Positions 9,674 to 23,340 are shown, numbered from the stretch's first letter. The stretch is 64,000 bases of DNA from Lethocerus indicus (GCA_019843655.1 JACDQD010000003.1:11782925-11846924); one strand, 5' to 3'. Numbers and translations are program-made. The notes: generated by a model not told the origin, from the letters alone.

Positions 9674-12672
9674 AAAAAATACTGAAATAAATATTTTAAG
9701 GAATATACTATTATTCTATATGAATTTCAGGTGAATTTCTATAAAAAGTAAGTCTGTGTGTTGTATTCGTGTATTGTAGTAGCTGAAATTCTGTGTTAGA
9801 TAGAGCCGATGGGAAGGGCGCAATATCGGTTAATCGGTACTTGCCAATCTATTGCGGTCCGATCGTATCCGGAGCCGTGTCGGTAGCATTGCTTTCTAAA
9901 CGGGTTGTGCATTGCGGCATTGGAGGCCGGAATTGCGCCGTGGGAGGGCGCAGGGTCATCCGAAAAACTTTTTGCGGGTTCAAAGCGTCACGGCTTTCGG
10001 CCGGCCAGTTTTAACAGGGCGGCTGACGTCAGCCCTACCGCCTATCGCTCAAATAAAGGGCTTTTTCAGTGGGCGTCCTCGGCAGCCTTGTTGTTCCCGC
10101 CCGCGACCTCACACCACTGCATATCTGATGCGGTCTGCCCGTCCCCTTAATAACCGGCCCGAATGACAACCGCCCTCCGATATTGGGGATTTAGCGCCGC
10201 TAATGAACGGTCATTTGCAATAAGAAACGGTCCGAGAGCGGACCGACCCGATAACGTTTAAAGAAATTGGAATAATTGTTCGCGGAGAATTCCGGCTTTG
10301 TAGCCGGGAGCGGGCTCTCGGGTTGGTGCACCGGTGCCCTGTTTATTACAGCCCGGACATATCGATCAATAGCTATAATTACAGTTCTGTACATATAGGT
10401 ACGCACATAGCCGTCGGCAAAGAAGGGCGAGGTTGAATTGAAATAGTACTGTAAATATTTTCTCTAGGTCAAATTTGTAATCGGAGCTAAGTAAAAATAG
10501 CCATGCCACCTAGTTACTATTTAAAACTATCGCGTACTATTTCTTATTTTTTTAACTTCTCTAATATCCTGTTCAGCATTCTCAGAATCAAAATTAAATT
10601 GTCATTCAATAACATTGAATTGATCATGTTATACGCTAATGCTGGCTTAATGTCAGCATTGTAAAATTACGTTCGTTATATACCTATAATATAAAAATAT
10701 AGCATATATAGCATCATTATACTAGAGAACGTTTTACACTTTTTCTAGATGTATTGACAGTTGGGCTGTCTCAGTTAAAAGGCAGAATGACGTTGGAATA
10801 ACTATAGGTTACATACAATTTTAATGATTTGTTCATAGCAACGTTTAATAAGTAAATCGCATATACCAGCAATTTAATTTAGTTGAGTCCTTAAAATGTA
10901 GTGAGACGGTCCTTTCCCACTGTAGGCGTAGCTAGACTATAAGTTATTAAGATATTAATGTTTATTTACGGTTTAGTATGGCGTAATGTGAAAGGTTTTT
11001 TTGAAGCCATAAGGGGGCGTAAGGTCCCCGATGTGGGGGGCGAGATCACGCCGGCAGAGAGAGACTCGCCACGGGCCAAATGTTCCCGTAACTGGGACCG
11101 AACAAAACGTTTACCGAAAGTTTCGCAATCGGAGCCGGAAACGTATAAATCGTCGGGGCGTTTTCTGCCGTTACACATGATCGATCTGACGACATATCGC
11201 GGCCACGACTCGGAGACGCCGAATTCAATCACAATTATTTCACGCGGGGGCAATGCCGTTCGGCCCGTTGTCTATTTCGTTTATTTTTCGGTTATTTAGG
11301 GAAATTATTTTTTCCCGCTGGCCGTTCCGCAAAACTCTCCCTTCTGGCGCAAGACCGAGGGCGAGGTAGAGTCGCACGCGCACAAACACACGTCCGCACA
11401 CAGTCGACAACTGAATCGTGACCGCTCTACAACTATTTCTCTGGCCGACTATGAGCAGAAGGCGGGGAGGGAAACAATGTCTCGGGAGGAAGGAGAAATA
11501 AGAAAAAAAAAACGGGAGGAACAACAATGGCAATGGCGTCATTCGCAATCATGATTTAAGATTTATTATCGAGATCCGGATCTGTGCGATAGCGTTCAAC
11601 AGCTGATGTGGTCGGAGGGAGGAATTCGAATCCGGGGAATCGGAGTTTTAGACGGAAAACGCAATCCCTATTTATAGATTTCGGTATTGTATCCATTACC
11701 ACGGATTTATTTATTGAAAATATTTTTTGTTTCCGACATTTAAATCGTTATAAATACATCCCTAAATAGGCCTAGGCATTGAACCTAGGACGGGAAGGAT
11801 TCCGGCGGAAGATATGTGTGTAGGCAGTGCTCGTAAAGCCGGTGGCTTACAGGAGTTGAAACAAGTTTAATTGGGGCGGCAATTAGGGCGGCGGACACAG
11901 CCGGCCAAGCTCTGTTCCGCCGGCGGGCGCCAACTTATTTCCAGCCTTATTTGAGCCAGGAATCCGAAGGCGCTCCCACACGTCCTTTTTAGAATCCCAG
12001 TAGCTCGTAATTAAGAGGAATAGGGGACCTATTAGCGGGGGCTCCGGACGTTCGCCGAGTTTCCGCACGGTTACTGCGGTGCCGCCACCGCCGGAAAACA
12101 ATTGCTTACGGTACTTTAGACTATAATCGATGAGCACAGGAAAAAAGGATTTGGCTCAGCCGATATGTAACAATTGAAAGTATTCATTCTGGAATTTTTC
12201 GCGAGGAATCGTCACCACTTTCGCTGTTGGCAGCAGCATAGCGTGATACAGGTACATAAGCAGATGGTAGATGAAGTGGGTTAAATCGTCTCAAAATAAA
12301 TACTAAATAGAGGGGCTTAGAGCGGGAATTTCAACGGACTTGTTACAAATGAACACGCCCCGACGTTGCGCAAGCCCACTCTACCGCGCGGGCTCGTATT
12401 ATCCGGCCGACGTTATTATTGGAAGTGGAGCGGGGAGCGTACAGAGTTAAAGAAGCGAGATATGCACCGCGAAGCCGTGAACTCAGCCGAAAGGTGAGAT
12501 CATTTCATTCTTCCGCCGTAATAATATCAATTCAGGAGAGTATGTCCGACAAAAGATTTTAATCATGATCGCGGTGAGTTAAGCAATAACACGTGTTTCC
12601 GCGTAAATACAGGTCGGGGGAACGTCATTACCGGGGTGCGGGAGAGAGCAATTACGGTTCTAAATGGATTTT
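9674..12672. other. Non-coding block with GC-rich islands
   Basis: GC-rich islands at about 9790-10170, 11030-11300 and 11880-12090 alternate with AT-rich sequence. Several overlapping frames of 60-113 codons on both strands in the islands reflect composition, and no domain is visible. A possible splice donor (CGAAAGGTGAGAT) lies near 12490, unsupported by any coding signal. Confidence 0.45.
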
Positions 12673-12800
12673 GTTAACAAGAAGATCGGAAAGATAGATG
12701 AAATTGCAATTGGATAAGAGGCATTGACCATGGACAGGGTGTCGTGCCTTGTTTGTCCTCCAACCTTTTTCAAAACTCCAACCTGGAATTCGGTTCCAGA
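12673..12800 (+). repeat. Unnamed dispersed repeat, copy 1
   Basis: It aligns colinearly with 14148-14287. Shared landmarks are GTTAACAAG, GAGATCGG/AAGATCGG, AAAGATAG, an ATTG patch, CC(A/G)TGGAC, TCGTGCC, TTGTCCTC, TTTCAAAAC and AATTCGGT. Short minus-strand frames of 65-69 codons across this copy are not conserved in the other copies. No terminal repeats or tail are visible. Confidence 0.7.
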
Positions 12801-14133
12801 GTGCACAACGTTTGCAACTATTACGAAACCCACATCTATCATCAGCCAAAAGTAAATTGGAAATTTCAAATCTATTTTTAATTTAGAACATCCTTACATA
12901 CGAACGTCCTGAAATGGACACTACAAATTACATTTTAGGACCAACGAAAAACAACGAAACATAATATAAACCGATTGTATCCATTTTATTTTGTTTCTAC
13001 ACATAATTCTTTATTGGGCACTTTATTTCGACATTCTTAGCATCGTCAACTGTTGAAGGATATAGATTTAATGTTATATGCCTTGAATAATCTAAATATT
13101 CAACCGCTTAAAATGTGTACAAGAGATTTTCGGCACAATACTCGGTGGTACTTAACAAAAAGTCGATTGGTGGGTTCGACACCAAGCGCTAGCTCTGTTC
13201 TGCTCCATTTCCACAATTTAACTATGTGGTATGATTTTTTTTTTAGGAGAAGGTAATAATAATAAATTTCTTCCGAGACGCGCCGATATTATGGCGAGGT
13301 GAAAGCCGCATCCGAAAAAACTGTTTTCGGTAGTTATTTCACCGCGAATCGGGAGGAATGACACGTGCGGCGGGAGCGTGCGACTCATTCACCGCGTCAT
13401 GCACATGGATTTCGGGAACATCCCGCGTTGAAAAAAAAAACAAGTTTTCTTTCTGTCTGCCACAGAACCGTTCTCCGTTGTCACTTTCCAAAAAATCATT
13501 ATTGTACGGCAAGACCGCGGTGTTTCGACAGCACAATTACAGATTTTCCGCCGATTTTTTTTTCTAGAAAAATGTAATTTAAAGTGTTATATATTACACT
13601 ATTGTATACATAATACATAACAACTGCACACACCCCTCTCTGTACAAATATACAACTATATTTTATCGCTCGAATTTTCTTAAATAATAAACTTTCATCT
13701 GATGTTGTCCATCACTGGATAGATCGAAATTTCTTCTAGCGGCATAAACAAGTTGGATCTGGCACTCGATCATCCGGTGATTCGGAATTTTCCTTGAATT
13801 TATTAAAAGAGAGACGCTTACTAACTTATAATACCATATTGAGGCCAGTATTTGGAATCACTTGAAACAATGTTTTACAAGAGAACAAATTATATTTTAA
13901 TATCGGGATGTCGATCAGTGCGATGAATTGAACTAGTCAACAATTAAATAGGACGACACTAACCGCCCATTATATGCTAAGCGCAAGAACTAAATGAAAG
14001 AAAACTGAGCCTTAAGTTAATTAAGTTGTCCAATTTTATTACCGTGTTTTGAATAGCAGTCTTTAAAAGCAACATGCTCTATATAGACTGTGTTCACTGC
14101 GAGTGCCGACTGAATAGCGAGAGACAATTGTTT
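12801..14133. other. Non-coding spacer between repeat copies 1 and 2
   Basis: AT-rich, with a GC-richer segment at 13270-13560 that carries overlapping 65-70 codon frames on both strands without domains. Nothing else was recognised. Confidence 0.5.
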
Positions 14134-14287
14134 ATTAAATGAAGCCTGTTAACAAGGAGATCGGCAAAGATAGGTATACCCCCGCCACCGTTACAATCCG
14201 ATTGTGAGCTACGGCCGTGGACCGATATCGTGCCACAATTGTCCTCTGCATGTTTCAAAACGCGATCTCTCTCTTTAATTCGGTCTT
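14134..14287 (+). repeat. Unnamed dispersed repeat, copy 2
   Basis: This copy links the other two. It starts ATTAAATGAAGC, as in copy 3, continues GTTAACAAGGAGATCGGC, as in copy 1, and holds CCGTGGA, TATCGTGC and AATTGTCCTC, shared with both. The copies are in the same orientation. Confidence 0.7.
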
Positions 14288-14732
14288 GAAAATATACCCG
14301 GTTCGAATGTTGGAATTAAACGGCACTTAGAGAATTCAAACAGCCGACAGTCTCCGTGGAACGGACCCCATCCTCCAATTTAAAATGGTAAATTTCGCGT
14401 TCGTCCACCTGCACTCGTACAGATTGTGGATTTTGAATACCGACTTACTTCAGATCGGCTTGAAAAAATGGATTGTTGAAAATAGAATCAGACAACACCC
14501 ACAGGAGGGCCCCCATTCAATGGAGCCCACTCGGGATGGTTTCAAAAAATAGGTATAATCCTAGCACGATCTCACCGGAAACTCACTGATACTAGAGACA
14601 ATTCAAGTTCCGGTCGCGGAACTAATTCACTCGCATATAAATACTGTTTGGTTATTCAATTAACAAGCCAATGAAAAAAATTATGAAACGCCTTCTAAAA
14701 ATACCGAAGCGGCAGGGACTTTCAGTCGCTCG
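14288..14732. other. Non-coding spacer between repeat copies 2 and 3
   Basis: A CTCCGTGGAACGGA ... CATCCTCC segment near 14350-14377 loosely echoes the repeat core and may be a further fragment. GAGACAATT occurs upstream of copy 2 (14122) and again at 14597. No gene signal. Confidence 0.4.
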
Positions 14733-14840
14733 ATTAAATGAAGCAATAGTTTCTATCTTCGGCAATCGATATTGTCGGTTCCAGCCGGCGACTGTAAAAC
14801 AATGACCGTGGAATTGTATATCGTGCGGTAGTTGTCCTCC
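14733..14840 (+). repeat. Unnamed dispersed repeat, copy 3
   Basis: It starts ATTAAATGAAGC, then has TTCGGCAA, ATGACCGTGGA, TATCGTGC and GTTGTCCTCC in the same order as copies 1 and 2. It is more diverged in its first half, where GTTAACAAG is missing, although a TTAACAAG lies upstream at 14660. Confidence 0.6.
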
Positions 14841-17800
14841 TGGGGCCGGCCGGCCGACTCTCCCGCTCGCCTCCCCATCCAGCCCGACCATCTTACCACT
14901 CTTCACATATAATAATATTGACTTACTTCAGTCGGATTCCAGAATCTCCTGAATCACGCCGCCCCGAACGTATCTAGGAGCTTTCCAAAAATAATTCCGC
15001 ATCCAATTCTACAGTCCGAATTCTCACCGACAGGATCTATGCCTGCATATTGTAACGCACACTTGTTTGAGTATCGCTAAGAATTTAGGAAAGAAGTAGA
15101 AGATTAGAATATGCACGATAATTACAATAAATAATCACTATTGTTACGATAATAAAAGTCAACGAGTCAATAATCGTAAAAGTTTCTGAACCGCTCTAAA
15201 TATGTAATATCCATTGAGCTTAACCCGCACAGTGAGATCTTAATTATTTGATTCGATTCTCCCAATCTTTCCTATTTGATTTGGCCCTGGCTTGTTGTTT
15301 AAACTGCAAGAAGGTACAAATTGGACAAGTCAAAAGTTGCTTTTGAACTTCGCAATCCGACCTTGATTTTCATATGCGTGGCTTAATTTAAACAAAGCGA
15401 AGGCCAGCATTAAGTAAATCACGACCTCATTGCGGTCGGACCATGGTATACTACTACATCTTGTTTTTTCCATTTTACGGTTCAATTTTAACATTTATAT
15501 CCTTGTTTTGATTTACGTGCTGGAAACATTTTTGTTTCGAAAAACAACTACAACATGGGAATTAATGCAAATCTAAAGAGAAACTTTTTCTATTATTGCC
15601 AAATAAAGCTAAAGATATTTCGCCTTCTCGCCATAATTCGATGTCAAGTACTTAGGTATGAATACAGTCGATGAAGCATCTTATTAAAACTGTGAATGTC
15701 TGTAACATATTTACCAGTTCGTAGACACTTTTAAAACTTGGATTTTAAGTTTAATTTACTGTGTAAATCCATTGAAAACAAATCTGCATTGTGTATCTAT
15801 TAATTCAGTAAGATTTTTTATTTTTTTTTTATCACTTTCATAAATAACATTCATTGGCAATGAAAACGTGAAGATATTTGCGTACGTGATCGAGTGAACG
15901 TCGGACCTCTCTCAATACCGGGAAATCTCTTCACAGGATGTTGCGAAATTGGCTACTGAAATTGGTCCTAATCTATGTTTTCCTTTTAATGAAAGCTGTT
16001 AGCGAATCCAGTAACAAATCATACGAATCCTATGGAAATTGCGGACTGGGATAGTCTTATTTCCGCGAATACCATTTACTCAATTGCTTCTTTCACTGAG
16101 AATTCAGGTGGATTAAAGTTTCACCTTCACTTTAGATAAATGTTACTTCACGACTAACAGGTTGTCGGAGCGTATTGATCCTCAGACTTGGTTCGGAATC
16201 GCCTAACGATATATCTATGTTCGACGTGGACAGGACATTTACTTGTCCCCGTTAAATGTTTTTAATGATTGCTGCTTAATGAATTTCACTAATCAATTTT
16301 AGCGCGGTGCGACAAGAGAGAAATTTAACTTCTAGTTTGTTCAGTCATAATTTATTTTTAAATGTGAGTGTTTCAAACCCACTCGTTCAGGCTCCTTCTC
16401 ATCAACTTCCCGTTTCTTATCGCAATCGGGATTCGAGCATGGACGATGGCCAAGCGCACTGTGCCTGACCATTGACTGGCTGAAATTCCTCTCGACCTGC
16501 CAAGAAATAGAGGATGAGCCACAAAGTTGCCGGGGAAATAAAATACGACGGGAATGGAAACTAAAGGGAAAACTAACTTGGACGTTCCCGGGACGGCGAG
16601 AGAGGATGATGTATCAGAAAGCAGGACTCTTACTTCATCCTTCTCCACCCTGGACCATTTGAATACTAAAATTGGCCCTATCTCCGCGCCAGTTTGCTAC
16701 ATTCTCGCGACAGAGTATACACTTTGTAAACAAAATGTCGCTTCTTTCTAAAAAGAGGTTTCACTCCTCTCAACAGCCGAAACCGGACGAATGCTGCGAG
16801 CGAGGGAAACCAGTTCTTCTATCCGTCTTCTCGGAGAGGCTTGATGAGAGTCCAATTATTGTAGATATTTCTTTTTCCTGCGTACATTTCCTTCTCTTGG
16901 TTTTCTCAGACTCGACAAATGCGCATTCAAATGTATGTATATACGCGGTATGAATTATTAATGTTTTAATACACTCCGACCGACGGTTTTTCAACAGAAA
17001 TTCTCCGTTTTCCTGAAACATGGAACACTATGTCATGGAAGTTTTCTATTAAATAATTTCTGAATAATTAACAAATCGAGGTAAATGTATTTCGGTCTCA
17101 TATTATTTGAGAGAAAATATAAAAATACACTAATAAACTAATACAAAAATACTTTGCTTATATTATTTTCTGTTTCTCAGGTAAAATCTGCAACTTACTG
17201 TTAGCTTTGAGTACATGATTTCATATATTCTATCGTAAGAAATTTTCCAGATTTCAACTTTGTCATTAATGGTGCATTCAATTATATCTAAGCGCTAATT
17301 TCAGAGATTGGTTTCATTCCAGCATACGAATAGTTTCCGCCAGAAGCGGTTAAACGGTTTAAGATATTAAATTTGAATCTTCTCGACGTACAGGAATTTA
17401 GATTTCCACCAAGTCCCAGACGGGATGAATATTTCAACGTTTCAACATGTAATTATGAAAATATGACCCTATTTATCAGGCGATATCGGTGCGCTCATTT
17501 AATTCTGCGAACGTCGAGGGTAAGTTTAATCCAGTCTCCACTTTTTGAGCACAAAGTTGCCTTAGAGTGCCGTAATCCTTCCCAACTAGAAGAGGCCTGA
17601 AAAGTATGAAGCGAGAGCGCCGTATGCATTATTCAAAAACAAGTCACTGGAGCCAATCCAAATTCCTGCGGGTTTTTTCTCATTCTCAAGAGAGGAGAGA
17701 GAGAGAGACAGGGGAGAGGGAGGGAGTGAGAGAGTAAGAATTTCCCGGCGGGATCGTCCTTTAGATTTTCTATATAGGCTGGCAGAGCGGTGACGCTCAG

Positions 17801-20003
17801 TGACTAAGAATGCCGCGAGAGGATTTAACTTCTGGGATTTAGATGATGTGCCCGTTTCTCGATTTACAAAAAGATGACTGATAATCTTCCAGGGAAAAAA
17901 GTTGGAGGCGGAAAGCCCGTTTGGTAATATCGGAACGGCGGCGGATAAGTTTGAGGACTTCATAATGTAGAGCTAGTTTTTATGAGACAGCCAGCTCGTC
18001 GGCCTAACCTCGTGCTTGGAATAAATTAGAATTTACCTGTTTCAGTTTGGTTAGATGTCTCGTTCCTAAACGCAGAAAAAATAATAACAGCGTGTCTAAC
18101 AGTTCAATTTCACCTACTATCGTTTTCGAATAGCGCTGTGTAATTCTGCATTTTGTGCTAGAACCACTCTGATCCCAAGTCAAGAGGTACAAATTACGAC
18201 CGATATTACTATCCGATCATAGTGCACACTAGAGCACACTTTTGTTGAAATGTAACCACTTTTGGTGCTGGATAATATCACGATTGAATGTGCTGCTTGT
18301 GTAAAAATATATGTAAGAACATACGGCACATTTTCATCAATTGAAAATTTCTGGGTTTATTTTTGGAAGTGGTTTTTGTCTGCAAGATGAATGTAAATTT
18401 CCCCCGAATTGACTGACATATAACAACCCTGTTCGTACTGGCGCAAGCTGTCAACCGGTAATGCATCTCGAGGCACATTACATCGTACGAAGTAGACCAA
18501 GGCCGAAATTTTGCAAAGATTGCCCTTTCTACAGCTCCATTCTTGAAATCGTAAGAGTTTTCTTTTATTTTCCGAATTCCAAAAACGGGGCAGGCGGGTC
18601 CTTATTCCGAAACAGTCGGTCGGTTAATGCAGCGTCGAGGAAGGAGCTCGTTACCGCCCTCAAAATGGGATACTTGTTGTTTCAATGACGTTAACCATTT
18701 TCCCAGGCTTTGAACACAACTGCCGCGTTACAACATCGACTGCCCAGCCTACATCCGAATGGCATTTATTTTTTATACCTTAAAATTTACACGAAACTAC
18801 AAAAAAAATGTGTGTATGTCGCAATCAGAATGCAGTAATATTCTATAATCAGTAAAAAGGTCAAAAGAAGCAAGTTAAGGACACACCGACCTGATGATGT
18901 GAATGTCTAGACAATATATTGTTTCTTAGGGGGTGATGGGTGGAAGGACTTCAGGTATCTAATCTTTTTAGATTAAATTATTTACATTCATAGAAAGTAT
19001 TTCCAAATTCCAGACTGAATGCAGAAATTAGTTTTGTACATTCCGCCCAGAAATATTCTGCGTAAGGGGAGACACGAAGAATCTATAAACAAACGATAAC
19101 ACATCTTAACTGTACTTTTTTTACTTCCCAGGAAATACGGCCGCTAACGTTTGAAGACGCTGCCGCTTCGACAAAAACTATGTTTTATTTATTTGCCGTA
19201 CGCTCCCCATCACATAAATATCGCGCGGAGGGGAAAAAATAATGGAAAACTCGAAGAAAAGTCGTTCGGCAAATAGCGCCGATGGAACTTAGAAAACGGC
19301 GTTATTGAATTTATAACGGGGAGCCGCTCACGACTGCTGGGAAGACGAGCGGTCGGCTCCGGATCTGGAGGGAAAATGAAGGAGATTTGCCATCTATGAA
19401 TTCGACTCCGGGCGGGTCGGAGGCCGGCGCTCCGTATTTGTCGGCGAGCGTGCCGTGTCCCCGACGGGCTAATTGTCAACTCGTATCCGAGCCCGGTTAT
19501 AGTTTACAAGGCGGAAGCCGGGCAGGAAAAAACCGCCGCCAATACGCGCGGCGCCCTTCGGAAATGGCTCTGTGAAGAAATATCAGCCGATCTTCCAGCC
19601 CGTTGTACGATACGCCCGCGGTCCAGTTCGCCTTCCCCGCCCCGCCGTAACCCTCTGTAACTTGCGGAAGGACACAGTTTACCGTAAAAGAGCTTTCTGC
19701 ACTGCGACACGAGGCAGCTGTGCACAAACGACAAAAAAAAAGTACACACCACAAACACTCGGCCGGGTTATATCAAACGGACGACACTGTAAAACAGAGT
19801 AACATTACGGACTAGAGACCAACATGCGCCGGAATTTCGCACCGAAATTAAGGGTCTCTGAAGAACCCCGGGGGTATAACTAAAGAGATAACTTCAAAAA
19901 AATCGACATTGATTATACATACACAAACAATTCCGATCGAGAGTTTGAAGGATCGCCATTCACTCAACCTCAGTAGCTACCTCACTAATATACTCACGAT
20001 ATG
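14841..20003. other. Non-coding block
   Basis: AT-rich to about 16.3 kb, mixed beyond that, with a GC-rich island at about 19200-19770. A purine GA tract lies at 17689-17737. Frames up to 125 codons (17586-17963 minus) show no domain. A consensus donor-like GAGGGTAAGT at about 17515 follows an unremarkable 75-codon frame. Confidence 0.45.
17689..17737 (+). repeat. GA-rich simple repeat
   Basis: Runs of GAGAGAGA with GGGAGAGGGAGGGAG interruptions. In insects such tracts can bind GAGA-factor-type proteins, but no promoter is evident beside it. Confidence 0.8.
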
Positions 20004-20030
20004 CTACTGAAGATGGCCGAATACCGAAAC
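20004..20030 (+). repeat. Relic of the hammerhead-like segment
   Basis: GCTACTGAAGATGG is identical to the minus-strand sequence at 9322-9358 up to that point, and CCGAAAC follows after CCGAATA. The 3' part (cleavage triplet and helix I return strand) is not recognisable, so this is a degraded copy at best. Confidence 0.45.
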
Positions 20031-22779
20031 AATATCAATCATAAATCAGTCATGATATAATATAAATAAAATTAAAGTAATATTGAAGATAAAGAGAATT
20101 AGTTTGGGCGATTATTCTGAGTGAATGGAAGTCACATAATTTCTCCATAGGAACACGAATATCTCTGTATTTAATTTAATTTCAACCGAATACAAAGCGC
20201 TATATCAATGTAAAATGGATACTATGTTTCCTCATGTATACCCTTATACCCTTATTTTACCATTTTTAATAGCTCGGGGGCGTTAACGTCGGCACGGAAC
20301 AGTATCTTATTCCCAAGTAACTTACCGGCTTGCGTGGAAATTATTAATTCCCCGCGGCAATTAATATTTATACATTAGATCGATTATACAGATTAATAGT
20401 GCAACTTTAATTTTCTCGCAGTTGTGAAAAATGGTAGCTTGTCAGCGGGTGCCGGGACGAGCTCCCGTATATTATTAAATCCCGTAACTCACTGGTCCCT
20501 GTTAATTCGGTAAATAAAAATCCAATTAAAACGGCCGAGGATTTACACGAGACCGAACGGAGATAAAAGCCGCCCCTGCGTAATTACTTATTATTTCGTA
20601 ATTACGATGAACGTTCCCTACAATGGAGCTGCCTTCAGGAATTCGTACTTGGGCAAACACCTACTGCGAGGAACGTTTTAATTAAAGTTTGAATTATATC
20701 GACCGGTATGAAACAGTATTGATATAGGAACAGGAACGTTAAGAAAAATAAAGAAACGTATAATAACTCGTTAATATTTGGAGAAGCGGTCGCTTTAGTT
20801 AATCGAGCCCCTCGAATTTATTATGATCCCGGCCATGTTTCGTTTTATTTATTCGAAATAATAATTTCGAAGCCAATCAGCCAACCAGATGTATTATTTT
20901 CGGAGAGCGAAACGAGTTTTACTCCCGTGTCAGAATTCAACTTTCCACTCACTCGCCCGTGTAAAACTCAACACCGATCAGTAAATTGAAGAAACTCCTC
21001 GAAGGAGAAATTTATCCGAGTGTTCATCTTTAGGATGAGTATAGGCGAACAGGTATACAAGCGCTTTCGAATACAACGTGGCGAGCTGCCCATATATAAT
21101 GAGAAATCAGTTCTGCGAAAAAGGTGTAATTAAAGGGGAAGTCAAAGGCACTTGTTATAGGCTATAGGCATAAAAACGTTGACATGGGTTTAATGTCACG
21201 GTGGCGGACTGTCTTTGAGTGAGTCTGATTAAATAGAGCATGTATACAAACCGAAATTAAAACGTATATATATATAATGTATTATAATATAAATTTCTCA
21301 TTGGCTGTTCAGAACAGAGGTTACTTTCTAATTTCAGATAAAAATTTGTGTCATCCTTTACGAGTGAGTCATCCGGATCAATTATAAGAATGATTTTTCC
21401 AACCTTTGGCATCTGGGGACCTCCTTTAATGGAATTCCCAGGCCGAATTACCCAACCCAGAACTGATTTCGTTGTATAATTACAACAGGAATTCTTGGTT
21501 TCCGACTTAAGCATTTTTTAATGTTTTAATCATCTAAAGCCGCAGGAAAAATTACCTCGAATTATTAAATTTTATTATAGTATTTTATTATATTCTACTT
21601 TTATTATACGACAAAGAATTTCTCTCGGATTAGGTCGTATACATCGACGCGATATTTTATGATTGAATTTGATTAGTATCAAAAATAACAATTTATATTA
21701 TTAAATGTAATAATGTAAATGGATGTAGTTTCTTAAGGAATTAGAAAAATTTAATAAGTGTATTGTGTCTGATATAGAATTTTTAATATTCACAGTCGTT
21801 GCTCAATATAATTGTGAAATATGTTAAAGTAATGAAAATACCATATGTTTATACGTATGGCAACTTAAAAATGTAAAAATATTTTCCAACATAGCAAGAA
21901 TCCAGAGTTGCGAAGGTGCAAAACAAATGATTTAATTATAACATTAGAACTTAAATATTACGTTACGAGTATAAAGCACAATAATTTAAGAATGCAAAAT
22001 TTTAAATTGTCGTATATTAAGAACATTCTTTTTGGAACGTATGTTGGCACTCTAAGGAAGGCGCAGTTTGTTGCATTCCCGCCATGTAATTCCAGATAAA
22101 ATTTGTAACGGATCATTCCCCGGAGTGAACGATGTTCATATGGAAGAGTATCACGTCGCTTATTCGAGTTTCAGTTCGATCTGCCGCCAATCCGGATTAA
22201 AGCGGGGCCTCTCGAGCTGCCGCCCGACAGGCGCTTTTCTACAGCTAATCCTCCGCTCGGGAATTTTTGAGCTGGAACGGATTTCTCCGTCCTACCGACG
22301 GGTGAAATATCGCATGTTTAGATGCTGACCTTTGTCCAGTTTGCAGTTTCAGCCTGAATAACTTTTTCCAACAGGCGTATAACGGCACTGGGAGAATTTC
22401 ATGTAACCTGGGCCCAGATTAGTTTCGGGGATATTCCCAACGCCCTCAATAGCGCAATGAAACGTATTATGTGTATATTTGCCGAATTATATCGGGCGTT
22501 TTAGCATTATGCTACCAGAAATTGCCAATTCAAATGAAATTTTTATCCGACCGATTCCTTCGCCAGACCAGCGAATGATGTCCCAAAATAATCTAACATT
22601 CGTAACTAAACTAACTACGAAACAGGTACTCCAAACACACTAATTTTTACGGATGTGTTTCAATACAACAGCCGGATTTTGTCAAAAAGGTCAAAATAAA
22701 TGGGCAAAATCATGACCCCCCATTTCGTTTTAAACACCCGGCTAAACCGGGGGAAACTTCGTGTCGAGCAAAGAGGATA
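20031..22779. other. Non-coding block, AT-rich
   Basis: Very AT-rich around 21500-22000. An 85-codon minus frame at 21257-21514 has protein-like composition but no family I can name. A small GC-richer patch at about 22120-22330 carries an 86-codon frame without a domain. Confidence 0.45.
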
Positions 22780-23340
22780 TCTTGGATTCGCAGCCGGTCA
22801 ATATTTCACCCGGGGGGGGAGGGGGAGGGTGATGGAGCAAAAACCAGCGCGTAACCCCGGGCGGACTGAAACCCGATTCGGTCCATTAATTACCCCCTCG
22901 CGTCCCTAGGGACAAGAGCTCCCCGATTTCGTGCCGGCTTCTCGCCTGTCTCCGGGGGGACTTGCGTGCGCCCCGCACAAGCCGGCCTCTCCGCAGAACC
23001 CTCGCTAATTAATTCAATCTGTTAAGGGCCCAGCAAGAAAGAGTGAGGTGGTGAGAGCGGGGCGGGGGTAGAAATCGCGGGCACCTCTCTCCCTCTCTGT
23101 CGCTCTCGCTCGGTACGGCTTTCTCCCGGAGCCCGCGCTCCGCAGATAAGGGAATCCGCCCGTCCGCCCGCCACTCGGACGGTAAGTACCGTCGCGGATT
23201 ACACGGGATTCCAGAGAACGGGGTCTACGACCCCCTTCGAATACATTTCCATAATAAACTCATTTCGCCTCCCCCGCCCCGCCACACTCCCTCGGCGTTA
23301 AGCCGATGGCCCGCAGCACACTCGGTTCCCCACTTCGCCC
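22780..23340. promoter_or_regulatory. CpG-rich island, possible promoter or 5' exon
   Basis: One of the most GC-rich stretches of the window, with CTCTC/GAGA-type tracts (23080-23112) and a G-run at 22812-22829. A textbook splice donor, ACGGTAAGTACC, lies at about 23178-23190. An unmethylated CpG island with GAGA motifs followed by a donor fits a promoter with a non-coding first exon. Many similar islands in this window lack a donor, so chance is a fair alternative. Confidence 0.2.
22812..22829 (+). repeat. Guanine-run tract (G-quadruplex motif)
   Basis: Runs of eight, five and three G separated by single A bases. This meets the common four-tract pattern if the first run counts twice. Confidence 0.6.

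Noticed and set aside
9366..9734. Overlapping frames on both strands (67-115 codons)
   Set aside because: They lie within the foldback, so mirror-image frames on the two strands are expected; the sequence is CA/TG-rich and low complexity.
13166..13190. B-box-like GGGTTCGACACC
   Set aside because: No A-box at a suitable distance and no cloverleaf.
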